Under the pieces are notes generated by a model. That model did not search any database, had not been told where the DNA came from, and saw only the letters and a list, made by a program, of their open reading frames with translations. From positions 1,488,001 to 1,552,000 of the forward strand of contig NZ_CP038273.1 of assembly GCF_004571175.1 (NCBI RefSeq): DNA of 64,000 nt, written 5' to 3'. Of this stretch, positions 20,501-30,035 are shown piece after piece. This DNA comes from Legionella israelensis. GTDB lineage: Bacteria; Pseudomonadota; Gammaproteobacteria; Legionellales; Legionellaceae. A program made the translations under genes and the position numbers. Each line of letters opens with the position of its first letter. The first letter of the stretch is position 1.

Positions 20501-20968
20501 TTAATGTTGCGATTCAGGCAGTACAAAACCACGTTCGGCTAAATGACTGAGCAATTCCTTTAATGGCAAATTCTCGCCAGCCCAATATGAACCTTGATTG
20601 TTTTTGGGAAAACGAACTTTTTTATACCGACATATACGGATGGCGTCCTTACAGGAAACCTGTTGCTCATGCCCTGGAGAGGATTCCACGCAATTGAGAG
20701 TAAAATCTTGGCCAATGTTTAGCGCAGACCAATGCCCAGGCTGTAATTCACTCGTCCATCCAGCGCTGGCTCCGGGATTTTCAACGGGATGTGTCAGCCA
20801 TAGTGTATTGTCCGTTCGATTATAAATCATAAACAGAGCCGTTTTACTGGTTTTCAGCAGCGCCGTTTCGTCGTCAATGCGAATCGCTTGACAAAATTCA
20901 GGCAGTGCTGAGCCAGCATGAACAAAACCCCAAAAAAGACTCAACAAGATAACAGAAAAATAGCGCAT
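20501..20968 (-). CDS. Secreted protein of unknown function
   Basis: I do not recognise the family with confidence. A signal peptide (MRYFSVILLSLFWGFVHA) precedes a domain of about 138 residues with four Cys, probably two disulfides (Cys in PEFCQA, LNCVES, QVSCKD, IRICRY), a central ASAGWTSELQPGHWSAL segment and a WAGENLPL segment. The ATG at 20968 is preferred over 20992 because it begins the signal peptide. It is well conserved in composition and not obviously mobile, so probably an envelope or periplasmic protein. Confidence 0.65.
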   Translation of the reverse strand: MRYFSVILLSLFWGFVHAGSALPEFCQAIRIDDETALLKTSKTALFMIYNRTDNTLWLTHPVENPGASAGWTSELQPGHWSALNIGQDFTLNCVESSPGHEQQVSCKDAIRICRYKKVRFPKNNQGSYWAGENLPLKELLSHLAERGFVLPESQH

Positions 20969-21429
20969 TATAACCCTCAAGCAAAGCTTCACCTTGCATT
21001 GAGAATACCACAGACTTCATCGGTTCAGAAGAATAACAGGATAACTTTAAATCCACTCCGCCGCAGTAACCGTAGAGAATATATTAAAATGTCGTATCGA
21101 CCCTTCCCTTTGTCTGCAAAAATCGGCTATATTTTAATAGGTTTTCGACATTTCGCATCGGCATCTTTTTTGACTAAAAATGGAGTAAATTTGAAACGTA
21201 ACGCTTATCTCGACACTTTGTGAATTTATTCCGCATAGAATCACCGCGCATCGACCAGGTTGCCTATCACCAGTATATTTATCAAAATCCAGTGTTATCC
21301 AAGACTTTGATAAATAAGATTGGCCTTTTTATGGACTCGTGGTCAACCATGGGGATTTGCAAATTTCTCACTGAGTTGGGCTTATTACTCGGCGAGATGA
21401 ATGTATCTTAAAGATTAAAAGGATTTGAC
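20969..21429. other. Intergenic gap without a recognisable gene
   Basis: About 460 bases between the divergent secreted-protein and solute-binding genes. Short open frames occur but lack ribosome sites and plausible protein composition. An AAAGATTAAAAGGA ribosome site leads into the gene at 21430. Confidence 0.4.
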
Positions 21430-22149
21430 ATGCTGCGTACCTTGATTCTTATCCTGTTATTCAGTCTAAGTACCATAAACCAGGCAGCCGTGTTGCGAAT
21501 AGGGGTTCCTGCTTTTGATCCCCCCTTTGATATGCAAGCCGATAAAAACCAGCACCTATCTGGCTTTGACGTGGAGCTGATGATGGAAATATGCCGGCGA
21601 CTTAAAAAGGATTGTCGATTCATTCCTTCTTCATTTGTAGAAATTTTTGAGCAATTATTCAAAAGAAAAGTCGATTTAATAATAGGCGCTATCAGTATCA
21701 CAGCTGAACGACAAAAAAAATATTTATTTAGTCTTCCTTATATGGCAAGTTATGGACAATTTATCAATAAAAACAAAGCTATAAATAAAATCAAGGAAAT
21801 CCGAGGCCAACGTGTAGGTGTTCTTGCCGGAAGTCTATATGAACAACTGGTTTCTAATTTATTCAACAATGATGTGGAAGTTGTTCGCTATAAACTTTCC
21901 GATAATATTATTGATGCCTTAATGAATGATGAAATAGATGCAGCCTTAATGGATGAAGCTGCTTCCCAATATTGGAAAGCAGCCAATTCAGCCTTTAACC
22001 TCGTGGGAAAACCTATCAAAGTCGGAGTTGGTTTTGGTATCGTCGCCAATAAAGATCAAATTGCCCTTATTAAGCAAATCAATCATGCTTTAATCGATAT
22101 GGAAGCAGACGGCACTTATTTAAAGATCTATAAACGTTATTTTGACTAG
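21430..22149 (+). CDS. Periplasmic amino-acid binding protein, SBP family 3
   Basis: A signal peptide (LRTLILILLFSLSTINQAAV) is followed by a type II periplasmic binding fold. The ligand-pocket signature is GVPAFDPPFDMQ...LSGFDVELMMEICRRL, and the hinge region has GAISITAERQKKYLFSLPY; similar proteins bind arginine or other polar amino acids. 239 residues is normal. No ABC permease or ATPase is adjacent, so it must partner with a transporter elsewhere or act as a sensor. A hairpin follows. Confidence 0.85.
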   Translation: MLRTLILILLFSLSTINQAAVLRIGVPAFDPPFDMQADKNQHLSGFDVELMMEICRRLKKDCRFIPSSFVEIFEQLFKRKVDLIIGAISITAERQKKYLFSLPYMASYGQFINKNKAINKIKEIRGQRVGVLAGSLYEQLVSNLFNNDVEVVRYKLSDNIIDALMNDEIDAALMDEAASQYWKAANSAFNLVGKPIKVGVGFGIVANKDQIALIKQINHALIDMEADGTYLKIYKRYFD

Positions 22150-22172
22150 AATTTAAAATCATTCAATAATCC

Positions 22173-22188
22173 CCCTCTTTTAAGAGGG
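22173..22188 (+). terminator. Hairpin after solute-binding gene
   Basis: CCCTCTT-TT-AAGAGGG, a perfect 7-bp stem 24 bases past the stop. The downstream sequence is CAGGGCATAGCTTTTAT, so the T-run is weak. Confidence 0.45.
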
Positions 22189-22270
22189 CAGGGCATAGCT
22201 TTTATCATGGGTAGGTTTGTTTTTCTTTTTAAGTTAAAATAAGTCATTTTGCCTTAGTGATGGAGTTTTC

Positions 22271-22861
22271 ATGTCTCAAGTAATCAATGCTGACTTAATA
22301 ATAAACCTGCATGAGAATTGCATTTTGCATTGGAAAAAAAAAGGCATTCACTTATCACATCAAGAATTTTATCAGCTTGTGGAAGAGAATCATTGTTTTA
22401 ATTATCAGCTTTGGCATGCAGAAGATAAGGCTCGGCGTGAAGATAAGGGATTTGAATTTGTTTATCATGCCAAGCGGGAAATTGACCATTTTAATCAGCA
22501 ACGAAACAATCGTATGGAAATGATGGATGGATGGTTATTTCAACAGTTAGCTCCCGCTTCTTATGAACAATGTCCTGTTCATTCCGAAACGCCAGGAATG
22601 ATGATTGACCGATTATCCATACTGGCCTTGAAAGCTTTCCATATGGCGATACAGGTTGAACGGGAAAACGTTGATACAACACACAGGGAAAGATGTAAAG
22701 AAAAGCTCGCGATTATTGTTCAGCAGCAACAACAGTTAGGACAATGTCTTGATGAACTATTGGCAGAAGTGGTTGCTAAAACCCGTACTTTTCGAGTCTA
22801 TCATCAATTTAAGATGTATAACGATCCGCAATTAAACCCCGAGTTATATTCCAAGGTATGA
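22271..22861 (+). CDS. DUF4254 family protein
   Basis: The NYQLWHAEDKAR segment, the following HAKREIDHFNQQRNNRMEMMD stretch and the later MMIDRLSILALKAFHM helix match the pattern I associate with DUF4254, an uncharacterised helical family. 196 residues, cytosolic, no catalytic motif recognised. Single gene with a TGGAG ribosome site. Function unknown. Confidence 0.7.
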   Translation: MSQVINADLIINLHENCILHWKKKGIHLSHQEFYQLVEENHCFNYQLWHAEDKARREDKGFEFVYHAKREIDHFNQQRNNRMEMMDGWLFQQLAPASYEQCPVHSETPGMMIDRLSILALKAFHMAIQVERENVDTTHRERCKEKLAIIVQQQQQLGQCLDELLAEVVAKTRTFRVYHQFKMYNDPQLNPELYSKV

Positions 22862-22886
22862 ATTTTTTTCTAAAAGTGCGCAGATT

Positions 22887-25196
22887 TTAAACATTAAAAA
22901 CAGAATTTCTCACATCCGCTGATTGGTATTGAGATAAGTGCGGACAGGATTTTGATCTTTTCAGGAGAGGAGGGTACTTATCTTTAGGAGGAGCAAAAAA
23001 CGACAGAGAATTTGTTGACCTTCTTGGTTGTCGCGGGGAGGGGCTGTTTTCTTGAAGAGATGGGGAAGGGGATAGGGTGCTTTCTTGATGGGAGGAGGGA
23101 CGGAAAGATTGTGGTATAGGAATGGGTTCAGAAGAATAAAAAGGAGTATCCTCTTGAATTTTCGGGCCCGTTACACTGTTTCTTTTTTCTGGCTCTTGCT
23201 CACCAGAGGAGAGCGTTTCCTCTTTCTCACTCCCTTTACCCCGAAAACCCTTTGCCAGCGCTCTCAGAGCCAGGGTAAAGGAAAAGACTATAGAGCTTAC
23301 AACCATGATACCAAACATGATCGGTGTTTCATGATAATGACCATTTTCATCGGCTTCCAATAAAGGATTACAAGTGAAGTCCACGTTTCTTTGCCCCTTA
23401 CCAAGACCTGAAAAAAATGAGCGAATAACTTCAAACCATTCCTGAAAGAAAAATTGGGGAGAAGGATCCATGATAAGGCCTTGCCTCAAACTGTCACTGA
23501 ATTGCTGTTGAGGCAATAAATTCTTATCCGTTTTATCAATCTCCTCCTTCAACTCATTGAGCTTTCCTGCTTCAGAAGAATCTTTTAATTTTTGTTTTTG
23601 CTGATGATTATGCCAATAATTACTTAACAATGAATGAGCGACAAAACCAAGCAGAAAAACAGCCCCCATGACCACGCCCGCAGCCAGCAAAGCCGGAGGA
23701 AAGGACACTGAGCACAGAAATAAAACTGTAGCCACAACAAACATCACGCTTGCCAAAGCTCCATAAGCATATAGACCGTGCTTCATTCCCATCAAAGCAG
23801 CCATTTTATAACTGTTGGTGGAAAATTTTTGCAGTTCAGAACGCTTGATTTCAGCCTCTTCAAATAATTTTTTGAGTAATAATTTCTGTAATAATTTTTC
23901 TTCTTTTTTGAGCTCGAAAACATCAGGTTCTTTCAGTACCGTTAATCGATTCTCCTTTTTTGCTTCCAATACAGCATTTAACTGTGAATCCTGTAGCTGG
24001 CGTAATTTTTTTGCTGAGAGTACTAAGCTTTCTTCTGCTAATCTTTTCTTTAATTCTTCTTCTGAACATTCATTTTTTAATCGAATAATTTTTTCTAATA
24101 CCGATGTTTCCAGTTGGCTCAATTCATCAATGAAAAGTTTTTGCTGGATTGCCGAATATTGATGCTCCAATTCCACCAGTGATAATTTGGCCAACTGTTG
24201 TTCTTTATCCAGATCAGCCAGTTCTTCTCCCTCATTGTTCAGGTACTCATCATAGACCGTTTCAATTCGTTTACGAAGAAGAGCCGTTTCACAACTCACC
24301 TGACTGAGAATCAGTTTTTGCTGGTATTGATGCTCTTCATATATACGAGTAATCACGCAGCTTACAGCATAAACCACACATAAAACGGTCATAGGCCACA
24401 ATACTGTGGAGCTGAGTGACCCTAAGGTAAGAATGCCGACATATAAATACATACTGTCAGCCATACCGCCAAAGGCAGCTGAAGCAAAGGCAGCAGCGCG
24501 CAGGCCATGCGACTGATGTTCTATTTGTTTCAAATAGGATTGCCACTCCAGATAAGTCAAAGCTTCCAGTTTTTCAATATCCTGCAGAAGTTTTTTGTTC
24601 TTATCCTGTTGTATTTTGCGCTTAGAAACCATGCTGCGCATCCAGATGCGATTGGCCGCAGCCAACGCACCAAGTGCCAAACCTGCAGGAATAAGAGTGG
24701 AAAGCATGTTTGGAGCACCGAGCAGTTCTGCAATCTGCAGGGTGCTGCGTAAGCCCTTATAGCAGTTTTTCAATGCTTTTAAGGTATCGCGTGTATAAGG
24801 CCAGGCTACAGCGATAAACTTCTTAAGAGCATTGCTTTTATCACCATCAAAATGACAGGCGAGAAAAGAAAAACCGATGATAAATATAGATTCTGCCGCT
24901 ATGGCTGCCATTCCACCCGGGCTTAGCATTAACTCATGCTGTGCATCAAAATCCTGATTAGCAATAAATACATCACAAAAATACTTGAACATGGTATAAG
25001 AAAGACTTAAGCCATCAAGAAGAGCATAGGAATAATAGGCCGCACGATTTTCATCTACCTTATGGGCGAAGCGAATGATTTTTTCACGACTTTTTTGGGT
25101 ACTTTGGTTGATAGCTTCGAGACTTCCGGCGAAAGCAAGTAACCAAACAAGATCTTCGGATCTGAGCGCTTCGTTACTTGTGCTTTTTTTGGGCAT
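22887..25196 (-). CDS. Large coiled-coil membrane protein, candidate effector
   Basis: 769 residues of unknown family. The N-terminal half has several hydrophobic segments (about 124-141, 170-190, 245-290), then a long Glu/Lys/Leu-rich coiled coil (about 295-455; LADLDKEQQLAKLSLVELEH, LKKLFEEAEIKRSELQK), a hydrophobic pair (about 480-520) and a Pro/Ser-rich C-terminal tail with many basic residues and a SPSPRQPRRSTNS stretch. No signal peptide. Large orphan proteins combining membrane hairpins, coiled coil and a disordered tail are typical of Legionella translocated substrates, but translocation here is only inferred. No known effector was recognised. Confidence 0.6.
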   Translation of the reverse strand: MPKKSTSNEALRSEDLVWLLAFAGSLEAINQSTQKSREKIIRFAHKVDENRAAYYSYALLDGLSLSYTMFKYFCDVFIANQDFDAQHELMLSPGGMAAIAAESIFIIGFSFLACHFDGDKSNALKKFIAVAWPYTRDTLKALKNCYKGLRSTLQIAELLGAPNMLSTLIPAGLALGALAAANRIWMRSMVSKRKIQQDKNKKLLQDIEKLEALTYLEWQSYLKQIEHQSHGLRAAAFASAAFGGMADSMYLYVGILTLGSLSSTVLWPMTVLCVVYAVSCVITRIYEEHQYQQKLILSQVSCETALLRKRIETVYDEYLNNEGEELADLDKEQQLAKLSLVELEHQYSAIQQKLFIDELSQLETSVLEKIIRLKNECSEEELKKRLAEESLVLSAKKLRQLQDSQLNAVLEAKKENRLTVLKEPDVFELKKEEKLLQKLLLKKLFEEAEIKRSELQKFSTNSYKMAALMGMKHGLYAYGALASVMFVVATVLFLCSVSFPPALLAAGVVMGAVFLLGFVAHSLLSNYWHNHQQKQKLKDSSEAGKLNELKEEIDKTDKNLLPQQQFSDSLRQGLIMDPSPQFFFQEWFEVIRSFFSGLGKGQRNVDFTCNPLLEADENGHYHETPIMFGIMVVSSIVFSFTLALRALAKGFRGKGSEKEETLSSGEQEPEKRNSVTGPKIQEDTPFYSSEPIPIPQSFRPSSHQESTLSPSPSLQENSPSPRQPRRSTNSLSFFAPPKDKYPPLLKRSKSCPHLSQYQSADVRNSVFNV

Positions 25197-25602
25197 TTGC
25201 GGATTTGGGCAATCAGCTAAGATTGAGTGCGATTGTATGGGTTTATGAATAAAATGTCAATTAAACTTTCATGTTGAATTAAAATAAGACAAAAATGATT
25301 GGCCCATCGGCGATTTTATCACAAGATTTGAAAGAAAATACATTATTTTTTTCGCTTAATTTTGAATCAATGACAGGATTAACATTTGATTTTTTTCGCT
25401 AAGATTGAATTGTGAGCAGCATTATGCTGGCCATACATTCAGAAACGGTTTCATCTTAAGAGCAGATCAGGGTAAAATATTTTTCTAAGCCGCCCTGGAA
25501 ACAAGCCTATTTTGATGCATAATACGTTTGTGCTATCGTCAACATAGGGGTTTGAGCTATCAGATATTTTTCATTCATAAAATAACTCATGAGTAAAATA
25601 AT
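25197..25602. other. Intergenic region upstream of coq7
   Basis: About 405 AT-rich bases between two divergent genes, holding both promoters. I see no gene, RNA or repeat in it. Confidence 0.4.
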
Positions 25603-26235
25603 ATGACCTTTGTTGATCACATTATAAGTGAGGTTGATACGGCCTTAAGGACCATTTTTCCTCCAAAGCATCGACTCTGCAAACGCAATAGTCCAGGCAA
25701 CCACATCGAAGACACTCCTTTAAGTGATAAACAGAAAAAACAGATTGCAGGTTTAATGCGTGTTAATCATGCTGGCGAAGTTTGTGCTCAAGCCCTTTAT
25801 CAGGGTCAGGCATTAACCGCAAAAAAACAGGAAATAAAAATAAAAATGGCGCAAGCGGCAGCTGAGGAAGTTGATCATCTTGCCTGGTGCGAGAAACGTT
25901 TGTATGAATTAAATGCTCGTCCAAGTCTTCTTAATTTTCTCTGGTATACCGGTTCCTTTATGATTGGCGCGGCGGCGGGTTGGGCTGGCGATAAATACAG
26001 TCTGGGCTTTGTAGCAGAAACCGAGCGGCAGGTCAGTGCTCATATAGAAGGCCATTTACAAAAACTTCCTGAGGAAGATATTAAAACGAGAGTTATTCTC
26101 AATCAAATGCAGGAAGATGAATCTCAGCATGCGGAAATGGCTATTCAGGCAGGTGCCGCTGAGCTTCCAGCCCCCATTAAAGAATTGATGCGAATCACCT
26201 CCAAATTGATGACGCAAAGCAGTTATTATTTTTAA
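25603..26235 (+). CDS. coq7: Demethoxyubiquinone hydroxylase
   Basis: Di-iron monooxygenase that adds the last hydroxyl in ubiquinone synthesis. Two repeats of the four-helix bundle carry the iron ligands: VNHAGEVCAQALYQGQ and EEVDHLAWCEKRL, then VAETERQVSAHIEGHL and QMQEDESQHAEMA. 210 residues. It ends just before a palindrome (ATTCTGC/GCAGAAT, 26246-26268) that begins the repeat interrupted by the downstream IS. Confidence 0.94.
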   Translation: MTFVDHIISEVDTALRTIFPPKHRLCKRNSPGNHIEDTPLSDKQKKQIAGLMRVNHAGEVCAQALYQGQALTAKKQEIKIKMAQAAAEEVDHLAWCEKRLYELNARPSLLNFLWYTGSFMIGAAAGWAGDKYSLGFVAETERQVSAHIEGHLQKLPEEDIKTRVILNQMQEDESQHAEMAIQAGAAELPAPIKELMRITSKLMTQSSYYF

Positions 26236-26245
26236 ATGTCCTTAG

Positions 26246-26313
26246 ATTCTGCGGCTTGACTGCAGAATCCAGTGATACCGAGAGATTTCAGGATCCAGCA
26301 GACGAGCCGCGGG
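26246..26313. repeat. CCGCGG-type intergenic repeat interrupted by an IS
   Basis: A hairpin ATTCTGC-GGCTTGACT-GCAGAAT (26246-26268) is followed by GGATCCAGCAGACGAGCCGCGG; the repeat resumes after the IS as GCCGCGGGACGTAG (27816-27829). Rejoined, the second half resembles the GGATCC-CGCGG-A-AAGCCGCGGGA repeat I associate with Legionella intergenic regions. Confidence 0.6.
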
Positions 26314-26369
26314 CATATCGTTACCCATAAGTAATGCTATATTAATTTTTCCTTACTTTTGAGATAATG

Positions 26370-26387
26370 CTGCCTTTTTAAAGGCAG
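26370..26387 (+). promoter_or_regulatory. Hairpin just upstream of IS4 transposase start
   Basis: CTGCCTTT-TT-AAAGGCAG is a perfect 8-bp stem ending eight bases before the ATG at 26396, where a ribosome site would be. In other ISs such structures block translation from read-through transcripts; that role is inferred here. Confidence 0.55.
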
Positions 26388-26395
26388 TATTATCC

Positions 26396-27808
26396 ATGGA
26401 TTGGATCGACCATGAGTATGGTTCCGTGAATATCGGCGATCAACGTTTAAATAAACGAGCAAAAGAGTTATTAAAAAGGTTTAGTGATAAACCAACATCA
26501 AGTATACCTGAAAGTTGTAAAGGTTGGTCGGAAACCAAAGCAGCCTATCGATTTTTTGAGAATAATACGGTTACCGCAAAAAAAATTATAAAACCTCATC
26601 GCATAGCCACCCTTAAGCGAATTAAAGAACATCCGATTATCTTATTGCTTCAAGACACAACAACGCTTAACTATAGCGGTCAAAAAGAACGTGAAGATAT
26701 TGGCCCTATTCAACAAGATAACGTGCGGGGTCTTTTTCTTCATCCCACTCTTGCGGTAACGCCCAACCGCGAATGTTTAGGAGTAGTTGACTATGAACAG
26801 TGGTCACGGGAAAAATTTACGCATCGAAGCTCAGAAGAACGAAGAGCTGAACGTGATTCAAAAGCAATAAAAGACAAGGAAAGTTACCGGTGGGTCAGAG
26901 GTTATAAAAAAGCCACAAAACTTGCTAAGGCAATGCCCGATACTCAATTTGTTTATATTGCTGATAGAGAAGGTGATATTTATGATATCTATCATGAAGC
27001 GAATACAGCTTTCGCTAAAGGAACTGCCGATTGGGTGATTAGAGCAACATTCGATCGTTCTATTTTGGATGAGAATCAACCTAAAAAACGCAATAAATTA
27101 AAAACAAGCGTAAAAGCCTCTTCCAGTATTGGAAAAATAACATTTACTACGTCCTCATTTGGAAATAGAAAAAAACGAGAAGTAGCACAAGATATTTATG
27201 CAAAAGAAGTGACTTTGCTCCCTCCTCGGGATAAAGCAAAAGAAGGTTTTACCCCCGTTAAAATAACAACAATCATTGCCACAGAGACAAACCCACCGCC
27301 TGGAGAGAAAGCAATCGAGTGGACACTTTTAACCAGTGTACCTATATCCAACTTGGAAGCAGCGTTACAAGTAATTCAATGGTACTTATGTCGCTGGCAG
27401 ATCGAAATTTTTTTCAAGGTATTGAAAAGCGGATGCGCTATTGAAAAATTGCAGTTAAGCAACAAGCAACGATTTGACCCTTGCCTCGCTCTGTATCTTA
27501 TTGTTGCTTGGCGTATTTTGTTCATGACCATGGTTGGTCGTGCTTCCCCATCATTAAGCAGTGAATGTCTATTTGAGCCCATAGAATGGCAAACCGCCTA
27601 TGTTATGATCTATGAAAAACCCCCTCCAAATGAACCCCCAACCCTGAAAGATACTCTGAGAATGATTGCCCAATTAGGAGGTTTTCTCGGACGAAAGCAT
27701 GACGGTGAGCCCGGTCCTATTGTGATGTGGAAAGGTTTACGAACCCTTTATGAATATATTAAAGCGCGTGAAGTATTTACACGCGCTTTTGGACATACTT
27801 ATGGGTAA
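26396..27808 (+). CDS. IS4-family transposase
   Basis: Tn5/IS50-like DDE transposase. The N-terminal domain has the SDKPTSSIPESCKGWSETKA segment typical of this group; the catalytic triad lies in LLLQDTTTLNY (Asp), VYIADREGDIYD (Asp) and the YREK motif of WYLCRWQIEIFFKVLKSG (Glu). 470 residues, intact, ending inside the right inverted repeat. It carries no passenger genes. Confidence 0.93.
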   Translation: MDWIDHEYGSVNIGDQRLNKRAKELLKRFSDKPTSSIPESCKGWSETKAAYRFFENNTVTAKKIIKPHRIATLKRIKEHPIILLLQDTTTLNYSGQKEREDIGPIQQDNVRGLFLHPTLAVTPNRECLGVVDYEQWSREKFTHRSSEERRAERDSKAIKDKESYRWVRGYKKATKLAKAMPDTQFVYIADREGDIYDIYHEANTAFAKGTADWVIRATFDRSILDENQPKKRNKLKTSVKASSSIGKITFTTSSFGNRKKREVAQDIYAKEVTLLPPRDKAKEGFTPVKITTIIATETNPPPGEKAIEWTLLTSVPISNLEAALQVIQWYLCRWQIEIFFKVLKSGCAIEKLQLSNKQRFDPCLALYLIVAWRILFMTMVGRASPSLSSECLFEPIEWQTAYVMIYEKPPPNEPPTLKDTLRMIAQLGGFLGRKHDGEPGPIVMWKGLRTLYEYIKAREVFTRAFGHTYG

Positions 27809-27906
27809 TGATATGGCCGCGGGACGTAGAAATTGTATATAAATCAATATATTTTTGCCCTATTCTGAATCAAATATTGGCTGTACACTTTCAAATCTTC
27901 GATGCC

Positions 27907-29298
27907 CTATGAGCCATTCGTCAAACAGGCTTTTTCGCTTTGCAGAACACTGTTGTTACGGCCGAAAAGAAAATAAATAACGACTCCTATCGCCATCCAG
28001 ACGGCAAAACGTAACATGGTGATAACCGGTAAGTTATAAATTAAATAAGCACAGCTAAGAATTCCTAAAATAGGAACATATGGCATAAAGGGCGTTTTAA
28101 ATGGCCGCTCAAGTTCAGGTTGTGTGTAACGCAAAACAATCACACCGGCACAGACAATAATAAAAGCAAACAGTGTACCGACATTAACCAGTTCTGCCAG
28201 ACTACTGATAGAAACCAGAGCAGATACCGTTGCCATCAATAGTCCACAAGTCACAATAATTCGAATTGGAGTCCTGGTTTTGGGATGGGTAACAGCAAAA
28301 AAGCGAGGCAGAAGACCATCTCTGGCCATAGCAAAAAAAACACGTGTCAAGCCATAAAACAACACCAGCATCACAGTGGTTAAGCCGGCAATTGCTCCAA
28401 CAGCAATCATGGCAGCAATTACCTTATGTCCCAGGATTAACATAGCGCGACTGATGGGAGATGACACGTTTAATTCAGAATAGGGAACAATGCCGGTTAA
28501 AAGGCCCGAGACTATCATGTATATGACTGTGCAAATAAACAAAGAGGCAAGAATGCCAATGGGTAAGTCTTTTTGTGGATTTTTAGCCTCTTCCGCTGCG
28601 GTAGAAACAGCATCAAATCCTATGTAGGCAAAAAAGATTAATGCCCCGCCCTCAACAACCCCGGACCAACCAAAAGGATTAAATGGAGTCCAGTTGTCTA
28701 ATTTTACTTCTGTTGCTGCAACAATAATAAATAAAAGAATCACCAACAGTTTAACCAAGACCATGGCATTATTAAAACGAGCACTTGATTTTACGCCAAT
28801 CACCAATAAAACGGTTAATAAACTGATAATTAAAAACGCCAGGACATTGAATATCCCGTCCGGTCCAACAAGCAGGACAGTAGGTAACTGAAGATGAACG
28901 GCCTTTAAAATATCCTTGGCATAACCGCTCCATCCTACAGAAACCGCAGAAACGGCAATAGAATATTCTAAAAGCAAATCCCAGCCAACAACCCAGGCAA
29001 TTAACTCACCAAATCCTGCATAGGCATAACCATAGGCACTTCCACATCCGCCAATAGCGGCAGCCAGCTCAGCATAGGAAAGAGCTGAAAAAGCACAAGC
29101 CAAGCCTGCCAGAATATAAGAAAAAATAATAGCAGGCCCCGTTTGCGTAGCGGCAACGATACCTGTCAGCACAAAAATTCCCGCGCCTATAATGGCTCCG
29201 ACACCCAAAAATGTTAAATCCAATGCCGACAGGCATTTGGCTAAATGATACTCAGTATCCGCAGAACATCGTATTGCTTTTTTACGAAACAAGCCCAT
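27907..29298 (-). CDS. APC superfamily amino acid permease
   Basis: 463 residues with about 12-13 membrane segments. The APC signature GVGAIIGAGIFVLTG lies in helix 1; the sequence SYAELAAAIGGCGSAYGYAYAGFGE follows, and LPIGILASLFICTVIYM and later helices are typical of the cationic amino acid transporter (YfnA/CAT) branch. The substrate is probably an amino acid, not resolvable further. Legionella-type bacteria feed on amino acids, so such permeases are common. Confidence 0.9.
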   Translation of the reverse strand: MGLFRKKAIRCSADTEYHLAKCLSALDLTFLGVGAIIGAGIFVLTGIVAATQTGPAIIFSYILAGLACAFSALSYAELAAAIGGCGSAYGYAYAGFGELIAWVVGWDLLLEYSIAVSAVSVGWSGYAKDILKAVHLQLPTVLLVGPDGIFNVLAFLIISLLTVLLVIGVKSSARFNNAMVLVKLLVILLFIIVAATEVKLDNWTPFNPFGWSGVVEGGALIFFAYIGFDAVSTAAEEAKNPQKDLPIGILASLFICTVIYMIVSGLLTGIVPYSELNVSSPISRAMLILGHKVIAAMIAVGAIAGLTTVMLVLFYGLTRVFFAMARDGLLPRFFAVTHPKTRTPIRIIVTCGLLMATVSALVSISSLAELVNVGTLFAFIIVCAGVIVLRYTQPELERPFKTPFMPYVPILGILSCAYLIYNLPVITMLRFAVWMAIGVVIYFLFGRNNSVLQSEKACLTNGS

Positions 29299-29369
29299 GT
29301 TAACATTTACTTTTTAAAAAAATGAGATGTTTAAACTTTATCATTAAATCATAAAACGGAGAAAGACTG

Positions 29370-29942
29370 TTGGCAAAAAACTTTTTTAGAAATGGGTTTA
29401 TTTTTCTTTTATTTTTTGTTTCAACCTCTGCATATACCAATGAGCCATCCACTCACTGCACAAATTGGTCCAAATGGTTTAAACCAGCCTGTCTTCGTCT
29501 GCGGCAAATCTGGACAGAAGGTAAACCCGAGCTCTACCTGAGCGGTTACGCTTGGCACAACCGCTATACATACTCTCGTCAGCGACTTAAAAAATACAAT
29601 GAACTTGCCTGGGGGGGTGGGTTGGGTAAAGGTGTAATCGATGAAAAGGGTAACTGGCATGGATTATATGCCTTTGCCTTTCTGGAATCCCATAAAAAAA
29701 TTGAACCTATAGCCGGTTATGCTTATTTAAAAATGTTTACATTAAACGCGGCATTACAACCTGGTATTGGTATTACGGCTTTTCTTACCGCGCGACCAGA
29801 CATTAACAACTATATTCCCTTCCCTGGTATCCTGCCGGTCGCATCTCTTATGGTAAACCGCTTCACCCTGGCCGCCACTTATATCCCAGGCCGTCATGAC
29901 ATAGGTAACGTATTGTTTTTATTTGCAAAATATACATTTTAA
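29370..29942 (+). CDS. pagP: Lipid A palmitoyltransferase PagP/Rcp-like
   Basis: Outer-membrane enzyme that adds palmitate from phospholipid to lipid A; the Legionella homologue Rcp protects against cationic peptides. After a signal peptide comes the short amphipathic helix and an eight-stranded barrel; conserved pieces include LYLSGYAWHNRYTY (catalytic His), NELAWGGGLGKG, LESHKKIEPIAGYAY and the C-terminal LFLFAKYTF ending in Phe. The chosen start is TTG at 29370 with GGAG 7-8 bases upstream; no ATG gives the full signal peptide. 190 residues. Confidence 0.85.
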   Translation: MAKNFFRNGFIFLLFFVSTSAYTNEPSTHCTNWSKWFKPACLRLRQIWTEGKPELYLSGYAWHNRYTYSRQRLKKYNELAWGGGLGKGVIDEKGNWHGLYAFAFLESHKKIEPIAGYAYLKMFTLNAALQPGIGITAFLTARPDINNYIPFPGILPVASLMVNRFTLAATYIPGRHDIGNVLFLFAKYTF

Positions 29943-30035
29943 TCGCACTCTGGCCTATTGTTATATTTTCTCTTGTCGGAAGAAAAAACTCTGCATATGA
30001 TTAAAAAGATATGCCTCATTTATTGATGAAAAATT

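Larger units (their letters stand above)
26314..27815 (+). mobile_element. Complete IS4-family insertion sequence, 1,502 bp
   Basis: Terminal inverted repeats CATATCGTTACCCATAAGT (26314-26332) and its complement at 27797-27815 match at 18 of 19 positions. The 8-bp direct repeat GCCGCGGG flanks both sides (26306-26313 and 27816-27823). Because this target is nearly palindromic, the inverted repeats appear to run on into it. One transposase gene fills the element, so it looks complete and recent. Confidence 0.9.

Noticed and set aside
20918..21411. Two short + strand frames between 20.9 and 21.4 kb
   Set aside because: Poor composition, overlap with the signal peptide of the opposite-strand gene and no ribosome binding sites.
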